A stretch of 47,811 bases of DNA from Lachnospiraceae bacterium (GCA_015057515.1 SVED01000008.1:1-47811), one strand, 5' to 3'. Positions 25,602-35,851 are shown, numbered from the stretch's first letter. The notes: generated by a model not told the origin, from the letters alone. A program made the numbers and translations.

Positions 25602-25620
25602 TGATATCAAATTGATATCA
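25602..25620. promoter_or_regulatory. Perfect 19-bp palindromic operator at the start site of the SPFH gene
   Basis: TGATATCAAATTGATATCA is a perfect inverted repeat around a central A, beginning three bases after the -10 box. A dimeric repressor bound here would block transcription. The regulator is unknown; the ribbon-helix-helix protein two genes on is one candidate. Confidence 0.7.
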
Positions 25621-25686
25621 CGATACTAGCTAGCGAAAAGTAACTATGAAATTAATAATTATTTTATCAAGGGAGGATTTTTTATT

Positions 25687-26736
25687 ATGAGTGATGAAGT
25701 AAAAACAAAGGATGTAACTATTAGTAATGTAGAAGAAAAAGAGATTACCAAAGCCAACGGTGGTGCAGCTCTATTTGGTATTATTTTTGGACAGATTTTT
25801 GCGGTAGCGCTTATTATTGTTAGTGGTTTTATTGTCAATAAGGCAATTGACCTTCCAACGCCTATGGGTGGTATTGGCATTTTCCTAGGCATTGCACTTA
25901 TAGTAGTATTTTCTATTATGTTTGCAGGACTTAAGGTTGTTCACCCAAATGAGGCGGCAGTTTATACGTTCTTTGGTAAGTATTATGGAACTATCAAAGA
26001 GGCTGGTTTTTACTATATCAACCCATTTGCGGTTTGCTACAACCCATCAGCAACATCTGCTTTTGACGAGCTTGCAACTGCATTTACAAAGCCTAGCACA
26101 ACAGATAAGACTGAGACTGGTGTGTCTGCTACATCTAGCATGAACAAAAAAGTATCAACAAAAACAATTACATTGAACAATAGAAAGCAGAAGGTAAACG
26201 ATGCACTTGGTAATCCTGTAATCATTGGAACAGCTGTTATCTGGAAGATTGTAAATCCTACTAAGGCTGTATTTAACGTTGAGAATTACCACAAATATTT
26301 ATCAACACAGTGTGATGTTATAATTAGAAATAACGCGAGACTTTATCCATACGATGTTATGGAGGAGGATTCCGACGAGAAGACTCTTCGTGCCAGCTCA
26401 CAGGAGATTGCTGAGAATATGAAGGTTGAGCTTCAGGAAAAGGTTGCTGAGGCAGGTATTGAGATTAAGGACGTTAGAATTACAGACCTTGCTTATTCGG
26501 ATGAGATTGCAGCAGCTATGCTTCAGAAACAACAGGCGACAGCTATCGTTGCGGCTCGTCACGAGATAGTTGAAGGTGCGGTTGGTATGGTTAAGATGGC
26601 TATTGACCAGCTTGCGGAGGATGAGGTTGTTGTTCTCGATGAGGAGAGAAAGGCAGCTATGGTTAGCAATCTTCTTGTAGTTCTCTGTGGTAGCAAGGAA
26701 GCACAGCCAGTTGTTAACAGCAGCTCAATATACTAA
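25687..26736 (+). CDS. SPFH/Band 7 (stomatin-like) membrane protein
   Basis: A 349-residue scaffold-type membrane protein. Two N-terminal hydrophobic segments (near 28-52 and 58-78) are followed by the SPFH domain starting GLKVVHPNEAAVYTFFGKYYGTIKEAGFYYINPF, with the conserved core VNDALGNPVIIGTAVIWKIVNPTKAVFNVENY and a helical stretch (ASSQEIAENMKVELQEKVAEAGIEIKDVRITDLAYSDEIAAAMLQKQQA). SPFH proteins assemble into ring-like cages in membrane microdomains. GGGAGG lies upstream. The next gene is a ribbon-helix-helix protein, a pairing I recall as recurrent in Clostridia. Function here unknown. Confidence 0.92.
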   Translation: MSDEVKTKDVTISNVEEKEITKANGGAALFGIIFGQIFAVALIIVSGFIVNKAIDLPTPMGGIGIFLGIALIVVFSIMFAGLKVVHPNEAAVYTFFGKYYGTIKEAGFYYINPFAVCYNPSATSAFDELATAFTKPSTTDKTETGVSATSSMNKKVSTKTITLNNRKQKVNDALGNPVIIGTAVIWKIVNPTKAVFNVENYHKYLSTQCDVIIRNNARLYPYDVMEEDSDEKTLRASSQEIAENMKVELQEKVAEAGIEIKDVRITDLAYSDEIAAAMLQKQQATAIVAARHEIVEGAVGMVKMAIDQLAEDEVVVLDEERKAAMVSNLLVVLCGSKEAQPVVNSSSIY

Positions 26737-26767
26737 TTTGTATTTTGAATAATAAGAATAAAATAGT

Positions 26768-26798
26768 TGAACTCCCATGGTATCTTTTTGGGAGTTCA
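26768..26798. other. Hairpin between the SPFH and ribbon-helix-helix genes
   Basis: TGAACTCCCA (26768-26777) pairs with TGGGAGTTCA (26789-26798). No T-run follows, so it may be an attenuating or mRNA-stabilising structure instead of a terminator. Confidence 0.5.
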
Positions 26799-26868
26799 CT
26801 AAATGGTACGAATATGATATATTTATTATTAGTTGTAATATGTTTTTCTATGATTGTGAGGTGAAGAC

Positions 26869-27126
26869 GTGAGCAAGGAAATAAATATAGAAGCTAAGGA
26901 ACAGGAGCTTAATGAGCGTCTTCAACGTTTGGAGAAGCTTGAAGCAGATATTAAGAACAAAGAAAAACAGATGAAGGAAAAGGAAAAAGCCAAGAAGCAG
27001 GTTCTGCTTAGACTTGCCCCATCTCTTTGGGAGGATTTGGCAAAATGGGCTGACGATGACTATCGTTCCATTAACTCCCAGATAGAGTTCCTTCTTGCAG
27101 AAGCAGTTAGAAAGCGTAAAGAATAA
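26869..27126 (+). CDS. Coiled-coil protein with Arc-type ribbon-helix-helix end
   Basis: An 85-residue protein with a GTG start (GAGGTGAAG precedes). The first 45 residues are a charged coiled coil (KEQELNERLQRLEKLEADIKNKEKQ); the rest is an Arc-like ribbon-helix-helix: strand QVLLRLAPSLWEDLAKWA, then SINSQIEFLLAEAVRKRK. The family binds DNA as dimers through the strand. It follows the SPFH gene by 132 bases. It may bind the palindrome upstream of that gene, or link the SPFH scaffold to DNA; neither is shown. Confidence 0.82.
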   Translation: MSKEINIEAKEQELNERLQRLEKLEADIKNKEKQMKEKEKAKKQVLLRLAPSLWEDLAKWADDDYRSINSQIEFLLAEAVRKRKE

Positions 27127-27143
27127 TTATCCTAATATTATTT

Positions 27144-27190
27144 GTACAGAAGAAACAGAACAAATGTTCATTTTCTTCTGTACTTTTTTT
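27144..27190 (+). terminator. Terminator before uvrB
   Basis: GTACAGAAGAAA (27144-27155) pairs with TTTCTTCTGTAC (27172-27183); an inner GAAC/GTTC stem forms within the loop; a run of T follows. Confidence 0.93.
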
Positions 27191-27252
27191 TCTTGGTGTG
27201 ATATATTAGGTGTACAGTGTGTAGAATATATATTATGTTTGGAGGTGATGTT

Positions 27253-29265
27253 GTGGATCATTTTGAATTGGTGTCAGATTATGCTCCTACGGGAGATCAG
27301 CCGGAGGCTATAGAGGGTTTGGTAAAAGGTTTTCAGGAGGGTTTGAAGCAGCAGACCTTGTTGGGTGTTACAGGTTCAGGTAAGACCTTTACTATGGCCA
27401 ACGTTATTGCAAGAATTAACAAGCCAACTATTATTATTTCCCACAACAAGACCTTGGCAGCACAGCTTTACAGTGAGTTTAAATCTTTTTTTCCTCACAA
27501 TGCGGTAGAGTATTTTGTGTCCTACTATGATTATTATCAGCCGGAGGCGTATGTACCTTCCACTGATACTTATATTGCTAAGGATTCCTCCGTAAATGAT
27601 GAGATAGATAAGATGCGTCACAGTGCTACAGCAGCCCTTATCGAGAGAAAGGACGTTATAGTAGTGTCCTCCGTTTCCTGTATATATGGTATAGGTGATC
27701 CAGAGGACTACCGCTCTATGATGATGTCATTAAGACCAGGTATGCAAAAGGACAGAGATGAGGTTATTCGTCAGCTGGTAGATATTCAGTACACCAGAAA
27801 TGAAATGGATTTTACCAGAGGTTCCTTCAGGGTTAAGGGAGATGTGGTAGATGTACTGCCTGTTTCCACCTTTGAGGACGGACTTCGCATAGAGTTTTTT
27901 GGAGATGAGATAGATAGATTGGTAGAGTTTGATCCCCTTACAGGAGAGATTAAGAGAAGTCTGAATTTTGCCTGTATATTTCCTGCATCCCACTATGTAG
28001 TAGCCAGCGACAAGATTGAGGCAGCCATAGAGGAGATTAAGCTTGAGTTAGCAGAGAGAGTTCAGTATTTTAAGGAAAACGATAAGCTCTTGGAGGCTCA
28101 GCGAATCGCCGAGCGAACAGAGTTTGATATGGAGATGCTAAAGGAAACCGGATTTTGCTCTGGTATAGAGAATTATTCCCGAGTGCTTGCAGGTTTGGAA
28201 CCGGGAGCTACACCTAACACTCTTCTCAAGTTTTTTGATGATGATTATTTGATTATTATAGATGAGTCTCACATTACACTGCCACAGGTTAGAGGTATGT
28301 ATGCCGGTGACCGTGCCAGAAAGGAAACCCTTGTCAATTATGGTTTCAGATTGCCATCAGCCCTTGATAACAGACCTCTCAATTTTGACGAGTTCTGTGA
28401 CAGGGTGGACAAGATACTATATGTTTCAGCTACACCTTCGGAGTATGAGAGCCAGATGGAGGAGAACAGGGTAGAGCAGATTATCAGACCTACAGGTCTT
28501 CTTGACCCCGTTGTTGAGGTGCGACCTGTGGCTGGGCAGGTTGATGACCTGGTGGCTGAGGTAAACAAGGAGGTTGCCGAAGGACATAAGGTGTTGGTTA
28601 CTACTTTGACTAAGCGTATGGCGGAGGATTTGACAGATTACATGCGCCAGTTGGATATTAAGGTGAAGTATCTCCACTCTGATATTGATACATTAGAACG
28701 TATAGAGATAGTTAGAGACCTGCGTATGGGAGTTTTCGACGTATTGGTTGGTATTAATCTGCTGAGAGAGGGTTTGGATATACCGGAGATTACTTTGGTT
28801 GCCATTCTTGATGCGGATAAGGAAGGCTTCCTGCGTTCCGAGACTTCATTGGTACAGACCATAGGTAGAGCAGCCAGAAATGTTGACGGAAGAGTTATTA
28901 TGTATGCTGATACCATAACAAGGTCCATGGATAGAGCCATCACTGAGACTAACCGACGCAGACAGGTTCAAGATGAGTATAACAAGGCTCATGGTATTAC
29001 TCCGGAAAGTATTAAAAAAGCAGTTAGGGATGTTATTTCCCTTGAAGCTCAGGGAGAGGATATGGAGGATGGCTATGGCAAGATTAAGAAACAGGGCCAC
29101 ACTAAGGATCCTGAGTCTATGACCAAGAAGGAGCTTAAAGAGGAGATAGCCAGACTTACTAAGCGTATGAATAAGGCTGCAATGGAACTTAACTTTGAAG
29201 AAGCGGCCAAGCTGCGTGATGAGCTTAAAGAACTTAAGATTACACTTAGGGATTATGATGAGTAG
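27253..29265 (+). CDS. uvrB: UvrABC excinuclease subunit B
   Basis: A 670-residue helicase-like subunit that verifies damage and recruits UvrC in nucleotide excision repair. Walker A GVTGSGKT, the damage-probing beta-hairpin [28 protein letters not shown], the C-terminal helicase motifs [17 protein letters not shown] and QTIGRAARN, and a final UVR motif ([16 protein letters not shown]) are present. The frame extends to an ATG at 27217, but GTG 27253 is chosen: GGAGGTGAT lies just before it and [20 protein letters not shown] is the usual start. uvrA follows with one small gene between. Confidence 0.97.
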   Translation: MDHFELVSDYAPTGDQPEAIEGLVKGFQEGLKQQTLLGVTGSGKTFTMANVIARINKPTIIISHNKTLAAQLYSEFKSFFPHNAVEYFVSYYDYYQPEAYVPSTDTYIAKDSSVNDEIDKMRHSATAALIERKDVIVVSSVSCIYGIGDPEDYRSMMMSLRPGMQKDRDEVIRQLVDIQYTRNEMDFTRGSFRVKGDVVDVLPVSTFEDGLRIEFFGDEIDRLVEFDPLTGEIKRSLNFACIFPASHYVVASDKIEAAIEEIKLELAERVQYFKENDKLLEAQRIAERTEFDMEMLKETGFCSGIENYSRVLAGLEPGATPNTLLKFFDDDYLIIIDESHITLPQVRGMYAGDRARKETLVNYGFRLPSALDNRPLNFDEFCDRVDKILYVSATPSEYESQMEENRVEQIIRPTGLLDPVVEVRPVAGQVDDLVAEVNKEVAEGHKVLVTTLTKRMAEDLTDYMRQLDIKVKYLHSDIDTLERIEIVRDLRMGVFDVLVGINLLREGLDIPEITLVAILDADKEGFLRSETSLVQTIGRAARNVDGRVIMYADTITRSMDRAITETNRRRQVQDEYNKAHGITPESIKKAVRDVISLEAQGEDMEDGYGKIKKQGHTKDPESMTKKELKEEIARLTKRMNKAAMELNFEEAAKLRDELKELKITLRDYDE

Positions 29266-29340
29266 TCTTTTGATTTATAATAATTTTTATCTTTTATTCA
29301 CATACTACTTTTAACCAGTATATTTAGGAGGTATTATATT

Positions 29341-29595
29341 ATGATGTTAAGAGATGAAATGATTGCAGAGATTTCTGAAAGAACAGACACACCTATAGAT
29401 AAGGTGGAAGATATTCTTGATGAGGAGGATTGCATCATAGAGGAAGAGTATTGCGCATATCGCAAGAAGAAATGTGCTATTATGACTATTCTTATCGTTA
29501 TTTTTCTTATGGGAGCCACAGTTGCAGTATATGTATTAGACCAGAAGAACAAGATAGACGTGGAGAAGTCTACCAGAAGATACATCGATAGCTAA
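29341..29595 (+). CDS. Small single-span membrane protein between uvrB and uvrA
   Basis: An 84-residue protein with a helical acidic N-terminal part (DEMIAEISERTDTPIDKVEDILDEEDCIIEEEYCAY), a basic KKK, one membrane segment (about 46-66, AIMTILIVIFLMGATVAVYVL) and a short charged end. TAGGAGG precedes the start; a second ATG follows immediately. The first part resembles the helical repeats of small CsbD/DNA-binding-like domains only loosely; no family is claimed. It lies between uvrB (75 bases before) and uvrA (78 bases after), so it is likely co-transcribed with the repair genes. Confidence 0.75.
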   Translation: MMLRDEMIAEISERTDTPIDKVEDILDEEDCIIEEEYCAYRKKKCAIMTILIVIFLMGATVAVYVLDQKNKIDVEKSTRRYIDS

Positions 29596-29673
29596 GAAGA
29601 CAGCTACACAAGGAAGCGTAGTGTGTGATTATTATAAATTATACAGATTTTTTAAGGATACGGAGATAGACAA

Positions 29674-32502
29674 ATGAGTGAACACAAATATATTACAATT
29701 CAGGGTGCCAAGGAGCACAACCTAAAGAATATAGATATCAAGATTCCAAGGGATCAGTTTGTGGTTTTGACGGGCTTGTCAGGTTCGGGTAAGTCTTCCC
29801 TTGCTTTTGATACAATATATGCAGAGGGACAGAGGAAGTACATGGAATCTTTGTCTTCTTATGCAAGACAGTTTCTTGGATTGGCAGACAAACCTGATGT
29901 AGATAAGATAGAAGGTCTTTCTCCATCTATTTCCATAGACCAAAAATCCACAAATCGTAATCCGCGTTCCACTGTTGGAACCGTCACAGAGATATATGAT
30001 TATCTAAGACTTTTATTTGCCAGAATAGGTATACCTCACTGTCCTAAGTGTGGTAAGGAGATATCTCGTCAGACAGTAGACCAAATGGTGGATGATATTA
30101 TGGAGCTTCCGACAGGGACTAAGTTTCAGCTTTTGGCACCAGTGGTTAGGGGTCGTAAAGGAGAGCATGCCAAGCTTTTGTCTCAGGCGAGGCGAAGTGG
30201 ATTTGTTCGTGCCATCATAGATGGTAGTATGTACGACCTCAGTGAGGATATAACCCTGGACAAAAACAAGAAACACAATATAGATATTGTGGTGGACCGT
30301 CTGGCTATTAAGGAGGGCATAGAGCGCCGTCTTTCTGAGTCTATAGAGACAGTCCTCAAGATGTCGGAAGGACTCTTAAAGGTAGATGTTATCGATGGAG
30401 AGACTATCAATTTCTCCGACAGCTTTTCATGCCCTGACTGTAATGTGAGCATAGATGAAATAGAACCTAGAAGCTTTTCCTTCAACAACCCTTTTGGAGC
30501 CTGTCCTTGTTGTACAGGTCTAGGCTTTAGAAGTGAGTTTGATGTGGAACTTATGATACCAGATACACATCTATCTCTTAATCAGGGGGCTATATCTGTT
30601 ATAGGCTGGCAATCCAGTGGAGACAAGAAAAGTTACAGTCATGCATGTCTTGAGGGATTGGCCAAGGCCTATGGGTTTTCGCTGGATACACCATTTGAGG
30701 AACTTAGCAAGACAGCTAAGGATGTAGTTTTGCACGGTACCGGAGGAAGAAAGATTCATGTTGCCTATGAAGGTACCCGTGGCTACGGAGAGTATATGGT
30801 TGCCTTTGAAGGCTTGATTATGAATGTGCAGCGTAGATACAGAGAGACTTCTGCAGAGGTTATCAAGCAGGAGTACGAAACATTTATGACTACCATCCCT
30901 TGTGAGGAGTGTGGTGGAAAAAGACTTAAGCCGGAGTCCCTTGCGGTGACTATCGGTGATAAAAACATATTCGACATAACAGATATGTCAATTGTGAAGC
31001 TGAATAAGTTTTTAGAGGGACTTAAGCTTAGCGACAGACAGAATATTATCGGTAAACAGATTCTTAAGGAAGTTAAGGCGAGAGTTGGTTTCCTTATTAA
31101 CGTAGGTCTTGATTATTTAACCTTGTCCAGAGCTACAGGTACCTTGTCAGGTGGCGAAGCTCAACGTATCAGACTGGCTACCCAGATAGGCTCAGGTCTT
31201 GTGGGAGTGGCATATATTTTGGATGAGCCAAGTATTGGTTTGCATCAGAGGGACAACGATAAGCTTATTGCCGCCCTAAAGAATCTTCGAGATATAGGCA
31301 ATACCCTTATTGTGGTTGAGCATGACGAGGATACTATGATGGCTGCAGATCATATAGTGGATATTGGCCCTGGGGCTGGTATTGATGGAGGATATGTTGT
31401 TGCAGAGGGTACGGCTGCAGACATTATGGCATGCCCAGAGTCTGTGACTGGAGCATATCTAAGCGGAAAACTTAAAATACCTGTACCGGCTAATAGAAAA
31501 GAACCTACAGGATTTATAGAGGTAAAAGGTGCCAGACAAAACAACCTAAAGAACATAGATGTACAGTTTCCTTTAGGTGTGGTGACCTGCGTTACAGGTG
31601 TTTCCGGCTCAGGTAAAAGTTCTCTAGTAAATGAGATATTATATAAGCAGTTGGCAAAGGAACTTAACCGAGCGAAAGGCAAGGCGGGAGAGCATGATGA
31701 TATCCTTGGTTTAGAACAGCTTGACAAGATTATAAACATTGACCAGTCTCCTATAGGCAGGTCCCCAAGGTCTAATCCGGCTACCTATACAGGAGTTTTT
31801 GACCTTATTCGAGATCTTTTTGCAAATACTAAGGATGCCAAGGCTATGGGATACAATAAGGGAAGATTTTCCTTCAATGTATCCGGAGGAAGATGTGAGG
31901 CCTGTAAGGGTGATGGTATTATCAAGATAGAAATGCATTTCCTAGCAGACGTATATGTGCCTTGTGAAGTGTGTCACGGTAAGAGATATAACAGAGAAAC
32001 CCTGGAGGTTAAGTATAAAGGTAAGAGTATATACGATGTACTTGATATGACAGTGGATGAGGCTTGTGATTTCTTTGAAAACGTACCATCTGTGTTACGT
32101 AAAATTTCTACCCTTAGGGATGTGGGTCTTGGATATATTAAACTGGGACAGCCTTCTACAACCCTGTCAGGGGGAGAAGCACAACGTATCAAGCTGGCGA
32201 CAGAGCTTAGCAGAAGAAGTACCGGCAAGACCATATACGTGTTGGATGAGCCTACCACAGGACTTCATTTTGCAGATGTTCACAAGCTGGTAGATATACT
32301 TCGAAAGCTCAGTGAGGGTGGAAATACAGTTGTAGTTATAGAACACAATTTGGATGTTATTAAGATAGCAGATTACATTATAGATATTGGCCCTGAAGGA
32401 GGAGAAGGTGGAGGAACCATAGTTGCTACAGGAACCCCTGAGGAGGTGGCTACAAACTCCAAGTCCTATACTGGCAAATACCTTAAAAAGTATTTGAATT
32501 AA
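29674..32502 (+). CDS. uvrA: UvrABC excinuclease subunit A
   Basis: A 942-residue damage-recognition ATPase. Both ABC modules are complete: Walker [10 protein letters not shown] and GVSGSGKSS, signatures [10 protein letters not shown] (twice), and Walker [17 protein letters not shown] and [15 protein letters not shown]. The zinc sites are visible as CPKC near residue 120, CPDC...CPCC and CEAC...CEVC. The length matches the E. coli protein (940). GATACGGAGATAG precedes the ATG. A terminator follows. Confidence 0.98.
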   Translation: MSEHKYITIQGAKEHNLKNIDIKIPRDQFVVLTGLSGSGKSSLAFDTIYAEGQRKYMESLSSYARQFLGLADKPDVDKIEGLSPSISIDQKSTNRNPRSTVGTVTEIYDYLRLLFARIGIPHCPKCGKEISRQTVDQMVDDIMELPTGTKFQLLAPVVRGRKGEHAKLLSQARRSGFVRAIIDGSMYDLSEDITLDKNKKHNIDIVVDRLAIKEGIERRLSESIETVLKMSEGLLKVDVIDGETINFSDSFSCPDCNVSIDEIEPRSFSFNNPFGACPCCTGLGFRSEFDVELMIPDTHLSLNQGAISVIGWQSSGDKKSYSHACLEGLAKAYGFSLDTPFEELSKTAKDVVLHGTGGRKIHVAYEGTRGYGEYMVAFEGLIMNVQRRYRETSAEVIKQEYETFMTTIPCEECGGKRLKPESLAVTIGDKNIFDITDMSIVKLNKFLEGLKLSDRQNIIGKQILKEVKARVGFLINVGLDYLTLSRATGTLSGGEAQRIRLATQIGSGLVGVAYILDEPSIGLHQRDNDKLIAALKNLRDIGNTLIVVEHDEDTMMAADHIVDIGPGAGIDGGYVVAEGTAADIMACPESVTGAYLSGKLKIPVPANRKEPTGFIEVKGARQNNLKNIDVQFPLGVVTCVTGVSGSGKSSLVNEILYKQLAKELNRAKGKAGEHDDILGLEQLDKIINIDQSPIGRSPRSNPATYTGVFDLIRDLFANTKDAKAMGYNKGRFSFNVSGGRCEACKGDGIIKIEMHFLADVYVPCEVCHGKRYNRETLEVKYKGKSIYDVLDMTVDEACDFFENVPSVLRKISTLRDVGLGYIKLGQPSTTLSGGEAQRIKLATELSRRSTGKTIYVLDEPTTGLHFADVHKLVDILRKLSEGGNTVVVIEHNLDVIKIADYIIDIGPEGGEGGGTIVATGTPEEVATNSKSYTGKYLKKYLN

Positions 32503-32545
32503 GTATATGCATATTTTCCTCACAGACAGCTGTAGACTTAACAAA

Positions 32546-32584
32546 AGCCAGAGTATTCTAAGATAGATTACTCTGGCTCTTTTA
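32546..32584 (+). terminator. Terminator after uvrA
   Basis: AGCCAGAGTA (32546-32555) pairs with TACTCTGGCT (32569-32578), followed by CTTTT. Confidence 0.85.
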
Positions 32585-32594
32585 ATCTTACTGG

Positions 32595-32623
32595 TTGCAA
32601 ATTTTATATTATCAACGTATAAT
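32595..32623 (+). promoter_or_regulatory. Sigma-A promoter of the acyltransferase-esterase cluster
   Basis: TTGCAA at 32595-32600, 17 bases, TATAAT at 32618-32623. Transcription would begin near 32630, which argues against the in-frame TTG at 32638 as the start of the next gene. Confidence 0.75.
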
Positions 32624-32685
32624 TTCAAGAGTGATATTTGGAAAAAGATTATAGTAATTGCCCTCGGTGCAGTTATGGAGGAAAT

Positions 32686-34020
32686 ATGGGTTCTAAGGTG
32701 AAGACTAAGACTAAACCAAAGAAAAATTTAAATAAAGAAAAAATCATTAGAAGTCGTGAAACCCGCTTTGACAAACTGGATAACACAGCTAATTTATTTC
32801 CAGTAATAGTGAGCGAGACAGTGAGTAACGTGTTCAGAATATCAGTAACATTAAAGGAGGATGTTGAACCTGAGTTATTACAAAAGGCTCTGGATAAAGT
32901 CCTTCTATATTTTGATGTCTTTAAATCACGTATGAAGAAGGGTATATTCTGGTACTACTTTGAGACTAATCGAAAACCTGCACCAAAGGTAAAACCGGAA
33001 ACAACCTACCCATGCACATATATAAATCCTCTGTCTAACAATGATTACCAATTTAGAGTAACATATTATGGCAAGCGCATTAACTTGGAGGTGTTCCATG
33101 TTCTGACTGATGGAAATGGTGCATTTACATTTTTAAAGGAGATAACTTATCAGTATCTTCGATTCAAGTATCCAACCCTTATGGAAAACTGTAATGACAT
33201 ATTACAGAGTGAAACCTCCCTGGACAGAGAGGATAGCTACGTTAAAAACTATAAGAAAAGTGCCAAGAAAACATACAAGACGGAGAAGGCAGTCATAATA
33301 AAGGGGGAGAAAATTCCTGATGGTAATTTCGGTATAATACACGGATATGTGGACTTGCCGGGTATAAAGGCTGTAGCTAAAAAGTATGGAGTGACCATAA
33401 ACCAGTATCTTCTTGGAGTGTTTGCATGGGCAGTTTATACAGAGTATCTGGCATCTATGCCTAGTAATAAACCAATAAGTGCCTGTGTGCCTGTGAATCT
33501 TCGGCCTTATTTTGGGTCAGATACCACCAAAAACTTCTTTGCTGTAGTGACAGCATTGTTTAAACCAACAAAGGAAAATTACACCTTTGAGGAGGTGCTT
33601 GAAGAGGTGGCAGGTTGTCTTAGGGAACAGATAACCAAAGAAAATTTGGAAAAGATATTTTCCTATAATGTATCAAACGAAAAGAGTATGGTGTTAAGAG
33701 CGATACCCTTATTCATAAAAAATATTGCCATGAAATTTGTTTATAAAACCTCGGCAAGAGCTAACACAACCACCATAACAAATCTGGGTGTAATCCATGT
33801 GGTGGAAGAATACAGAGATTATATAGACAGATTTCACACAGTTTTATCTATGTCAAAGGGACAAAATATCAAAGGAAGCGTATGTAGCTACAATGATGTG
33901 TTGGTATTCACGTTTAGTTCAGCTATCAGGGAGACCTTTGTCCAAAAAGCTTTTTTCAGAAAGCTTAGTCAGGACGGCATAGAGGTATCAATAGAAAGTA
34001 ATGGAGCATATTATGATTAA
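32686..34020 (+). CDS. Condensation-fold acyltransferase (alcohol acetyltransferase-like)
   Basis: A 444-residue soluble protein with the two-lobed CoA-dependent acyltransferase/condensation fold. RFDKLDNTANLFPV is the typical start, and the active-site region is VFHVLTDGNGAFTFLKEI (HxxxDG-type, His and Asp present). The second lobe has VPVNLRPYFGSDTTKNFFAVV. Known homologues are annotated alcohol acetyltransferase or condensation-domain proteins; the substrate is unknown. The frame extends upstream to TTG 32638 (with a CPRC motif), but GGAGG directly before ATG 32686 and the promoter position favour the shorter form. The next gene overlaps its stop. Confidence 0.82.
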   Translation: MGSKVKTKTKPKKNLNKEKIIRSRETRFDKLDNTANLFPVIVSETVSNVFRISVTLKEDVEPELLQKALDKVLLYFDVFKSRMKKGIFWYYFETNRKPAPKVKPETTYPCTYINPLSNNDYQFRVTYYGKRINLEVFHVLTDGNGAFTFLKEITYQYLRFKYPTLMENCNDILQSETSLDREDSYVKNYKKSAKKTYKTEKAVIIKGEKIPDGNFGIIHGYVDLPGIKAVAKKYGVTINQYLLGVFAWAVYTEYLASMPSNKPISACVPVNLRPYFGSDTTKNFFAVVTALFKPTKENYTFEEVLEEVAGCLREQITKENLEKIFSYNVSNEKSMVLRAIPLFIKNIAMKFVYKTSARANTTTITNLGVIHVVEEYRDYIDRFHTVLSMSKGQNIKGSVCSYNDVLVFTFSSAIRETFVQKAFFRKLSQDGIEVSIESNGAYYD

Positions 34021-34723
34021 ATGTCACAGATGCAAAGTAAATATAGTAGATGATTCAGTGCTTTGCCCTTTATGCAATGGAATCTTAGATATGGGAGACG
34101 ACTTTGTAAATGCGCATGCTTCTGTAGAGGATTTGGAGATTTATCACTCTAAGTCTCTTATGTACCCGGATGTAAAACCTGCTATGAGAAGGATGAAGTT
34201 TTTTGTAAGACTGTTTGTATTCTTTTCTATAGTAATAGAAGCTGTACTTATCCTTATAAATTATTTAACCTACAACGGAGTGAAATGGTCCCTTATATGC
34301 GGAGCAGGACTTATATATGCCTGCTTTACGCTTATATATTCCTTTAAGTATAACAAGAGTCACAGAAATAAAATGATAGTTCAGATGGTGGGAGCAATTA
34401 TCCTATGTATTCTCATAGATATGTCTTTGGGTTATACAGGCTGGTCTTTAACTTATGCAGCTCCATCTGCAATTATGGCCATGGATTTAACCATAGTTGT
34501 ACTTATGCTTATCAACAAAGAAAACTGGCAAAATTATATTATGTCTCAGATTGGAGTTTTGCTTTTAAGCATACTTTTTCTAATACTTGCCTTATGCGAT
34601 ATAGTCGAGAAGCCTTTGCTTACAATCATAGCAGTTGTGGCATCTGTTTTAGTATTAGGCGCTACAGTTACCTTTGGAGACAAGAAAGCAACTACTGAGT
34701 TGAGTAGAAGATTTAGAGTATAG
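34013..34723 (+). CDS. Zinc-ribbon membrane protein (DUF6320-like)
   Basis: A 236-residue protein with an N-terminal zinc ribbon (CHRCKVNIVDDSVLCPLCNG, four cysteines) followed by a linker and about six membrane segments (from about residue 62 to 230). I recall this architecture as DUF6320 and as regularly coupled to an acyltransferase of the preceding type. ATG 34013 overlaps the preceding stop (ATGATTAA); another in-frame ATG at 34001 is possible. Its role could be to anchor the acyltransferase at the membrane; this is inference. Confidence 0.78.
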   Translation: MIKCHRCKVNIVDDSVLCPLCNGILDMGDDFVNAHASVEDLEIYHSKSLMYPDVKPAMRRMKFFVRLFVFFSIVIEAVLILINYLTYNGVKWSLICGAGLIYACFTLIYSFKYNKSHRNKMIVQMVGAIILCILIDMSLGYTGWSLTYAAPSAIMAMDLTIVVLMLINKENWQNYIMSQIGVLLLSILFLILALCDIVEKPLLTIIAVVASVLVLGATVTFGDKKATTELSRRFRV

Positions 34724-34809
34724 ATTTTGCAGTGTATTTGTGTTGTATGGAAATTGCATAATAGATGAGGTGCAATTGCTTATGTGTTTTGGGAAGAAAG
34801 GACATAGTT

Positions 34810-35736
34810 ATGCCTGGAAGAAATAAAGAAGAAAAAGTTGACATTAGTCTTAGAGCCAAGATGATTAGAGGAGCTGTATCAGAGTTTAACAAAAACAGTT
34901 TCCTAAAAAATCATTTTGTAAACGGAGACAGAAATGTTAGCGATATAGACAAGCACTACAAATATTCCGACGACTATCAGGCTATCAGATGTGACCTGCC
35001 AGATTTTCCTATGGAGCTTTTGGAGAAAAAAGGTAGTCAGTCACCCTGGATTATTCTACAGCTCCATGGTGGAGGTTATGTAAATGCCTTCAAACACCAG
35101 TATCGTGGTATGGCAAAGAATTATTCTATAGCAGCTGGAGGAGCCAAGGTTTTGACTATAGATTACAGGGTAGCTCCTGAACATACTTTTCCAGCAGCCT
35201 TTGATGATGGTGTGGCAGCATATGAGTGGCTTCTTTCACAAGGCTACAGGAATGAGAATATTATCCTTGCAGGTGACTCGGCAGGTGGTGGACTTGCCAT
35301 GGCTGTATGTCACTATCTGAGGGACAATGATAAACCAATACCTAGGGCAATCATCGCCATGTCGCCATGGACAGATTTAGCTGCTACGGGAGAGTCCTAC
35401 ACTTCCAATGTGGCTATTGATCCTATTTTTGGAAGCGGTCCAAGTGACATTATCAACAAAAGCAGTTACATAGGTGAGGCAGAGGTAACTAATCCGTATA
35501 TATCACCCTTATATGGTGATTTTACAGGATTCCCAACTATGCTCATTCAGGTGGGTACCCACGAAATGCTTTTTAGCGACGCTGATTTAGTTGCAGCTAA
35601 GGCTAAGGCTGCAGATGTAGAAGTTACCTATACCATATACGAAGGAATGTTTCATGTATTCCAACTAGTGGGCCAATTAATGCCCGAATCAAGAAAGGCC
35701 TGGGAAGAAGTCGAAGCCTTCATCCAGTCCCTATAA
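34810..35736 (+). CDS. Alpha/beta hydrolase, hormone-sensitive-lipase-type esterase
   Basis: A 308-residue esterase. The oxyanion-hole motif HGGGYV (LQLHGGGYVNAFKHQ), nucleophile elbow GDSAGG (Ser near 157), the acid region LIQVGTHEMLFSDADL and the histidine in EGMFHVFQL form the standard HSL-family triad. No signal peptide, so cytoplasmic. The upstream frame extends to 34765; ATG 34810 is chosen for its AAAGGA site. It is third in the acyltransferase-membrane protein-esterase set, which suggests making and hydrolysing an ester or acyl group. The natural substrate is not known. Confidence 0.88.
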   Translation: MPGRNKEEKVDISLRAKMIRGAVSEFNKNSFLKNHFVNGDRNVSDIDKHYKYSDDYQAIRCDLPDFPMELLEKKGSQSPWIILQLHGGGYVNAFKHQYRGMAKNYSIAAGGAKVLTIDYRVAPEHTFPAAFDDGVAAYEWLLSQGYRNENIILAGDSAGGGLAMAVCHYLRDNDKPIPRAIIAMSPWTDLAATGESYTSNVAIDPIFGSGPSDIINKSSYIGEAEVTNPYISPLYGDFTGFPTMLIQVGTHEMLFSDADLVAAKAKAADVEVTYTIYEGMFHVFQLVGQLMPESRKAWEEVEAFIQSL

Positions 35737-35851
35737 TCTTAGCTACAAACACCCCCACACAAACAACAACTAAATATTTTTAAGCTGGGGCTTTTCACAT
35801 ATGGTAAGAAAATGTGGGGAGCCTTAAAGTGGTGTGTTAAAGAATGAGATA

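Noticed and set aside
27217-27252. Upstream ATG for uvrB
   Set aside because: No ribosome-binding site; the GTG at 27253 follows GGAGGTGAT and matches the usual UvrB N terminus.
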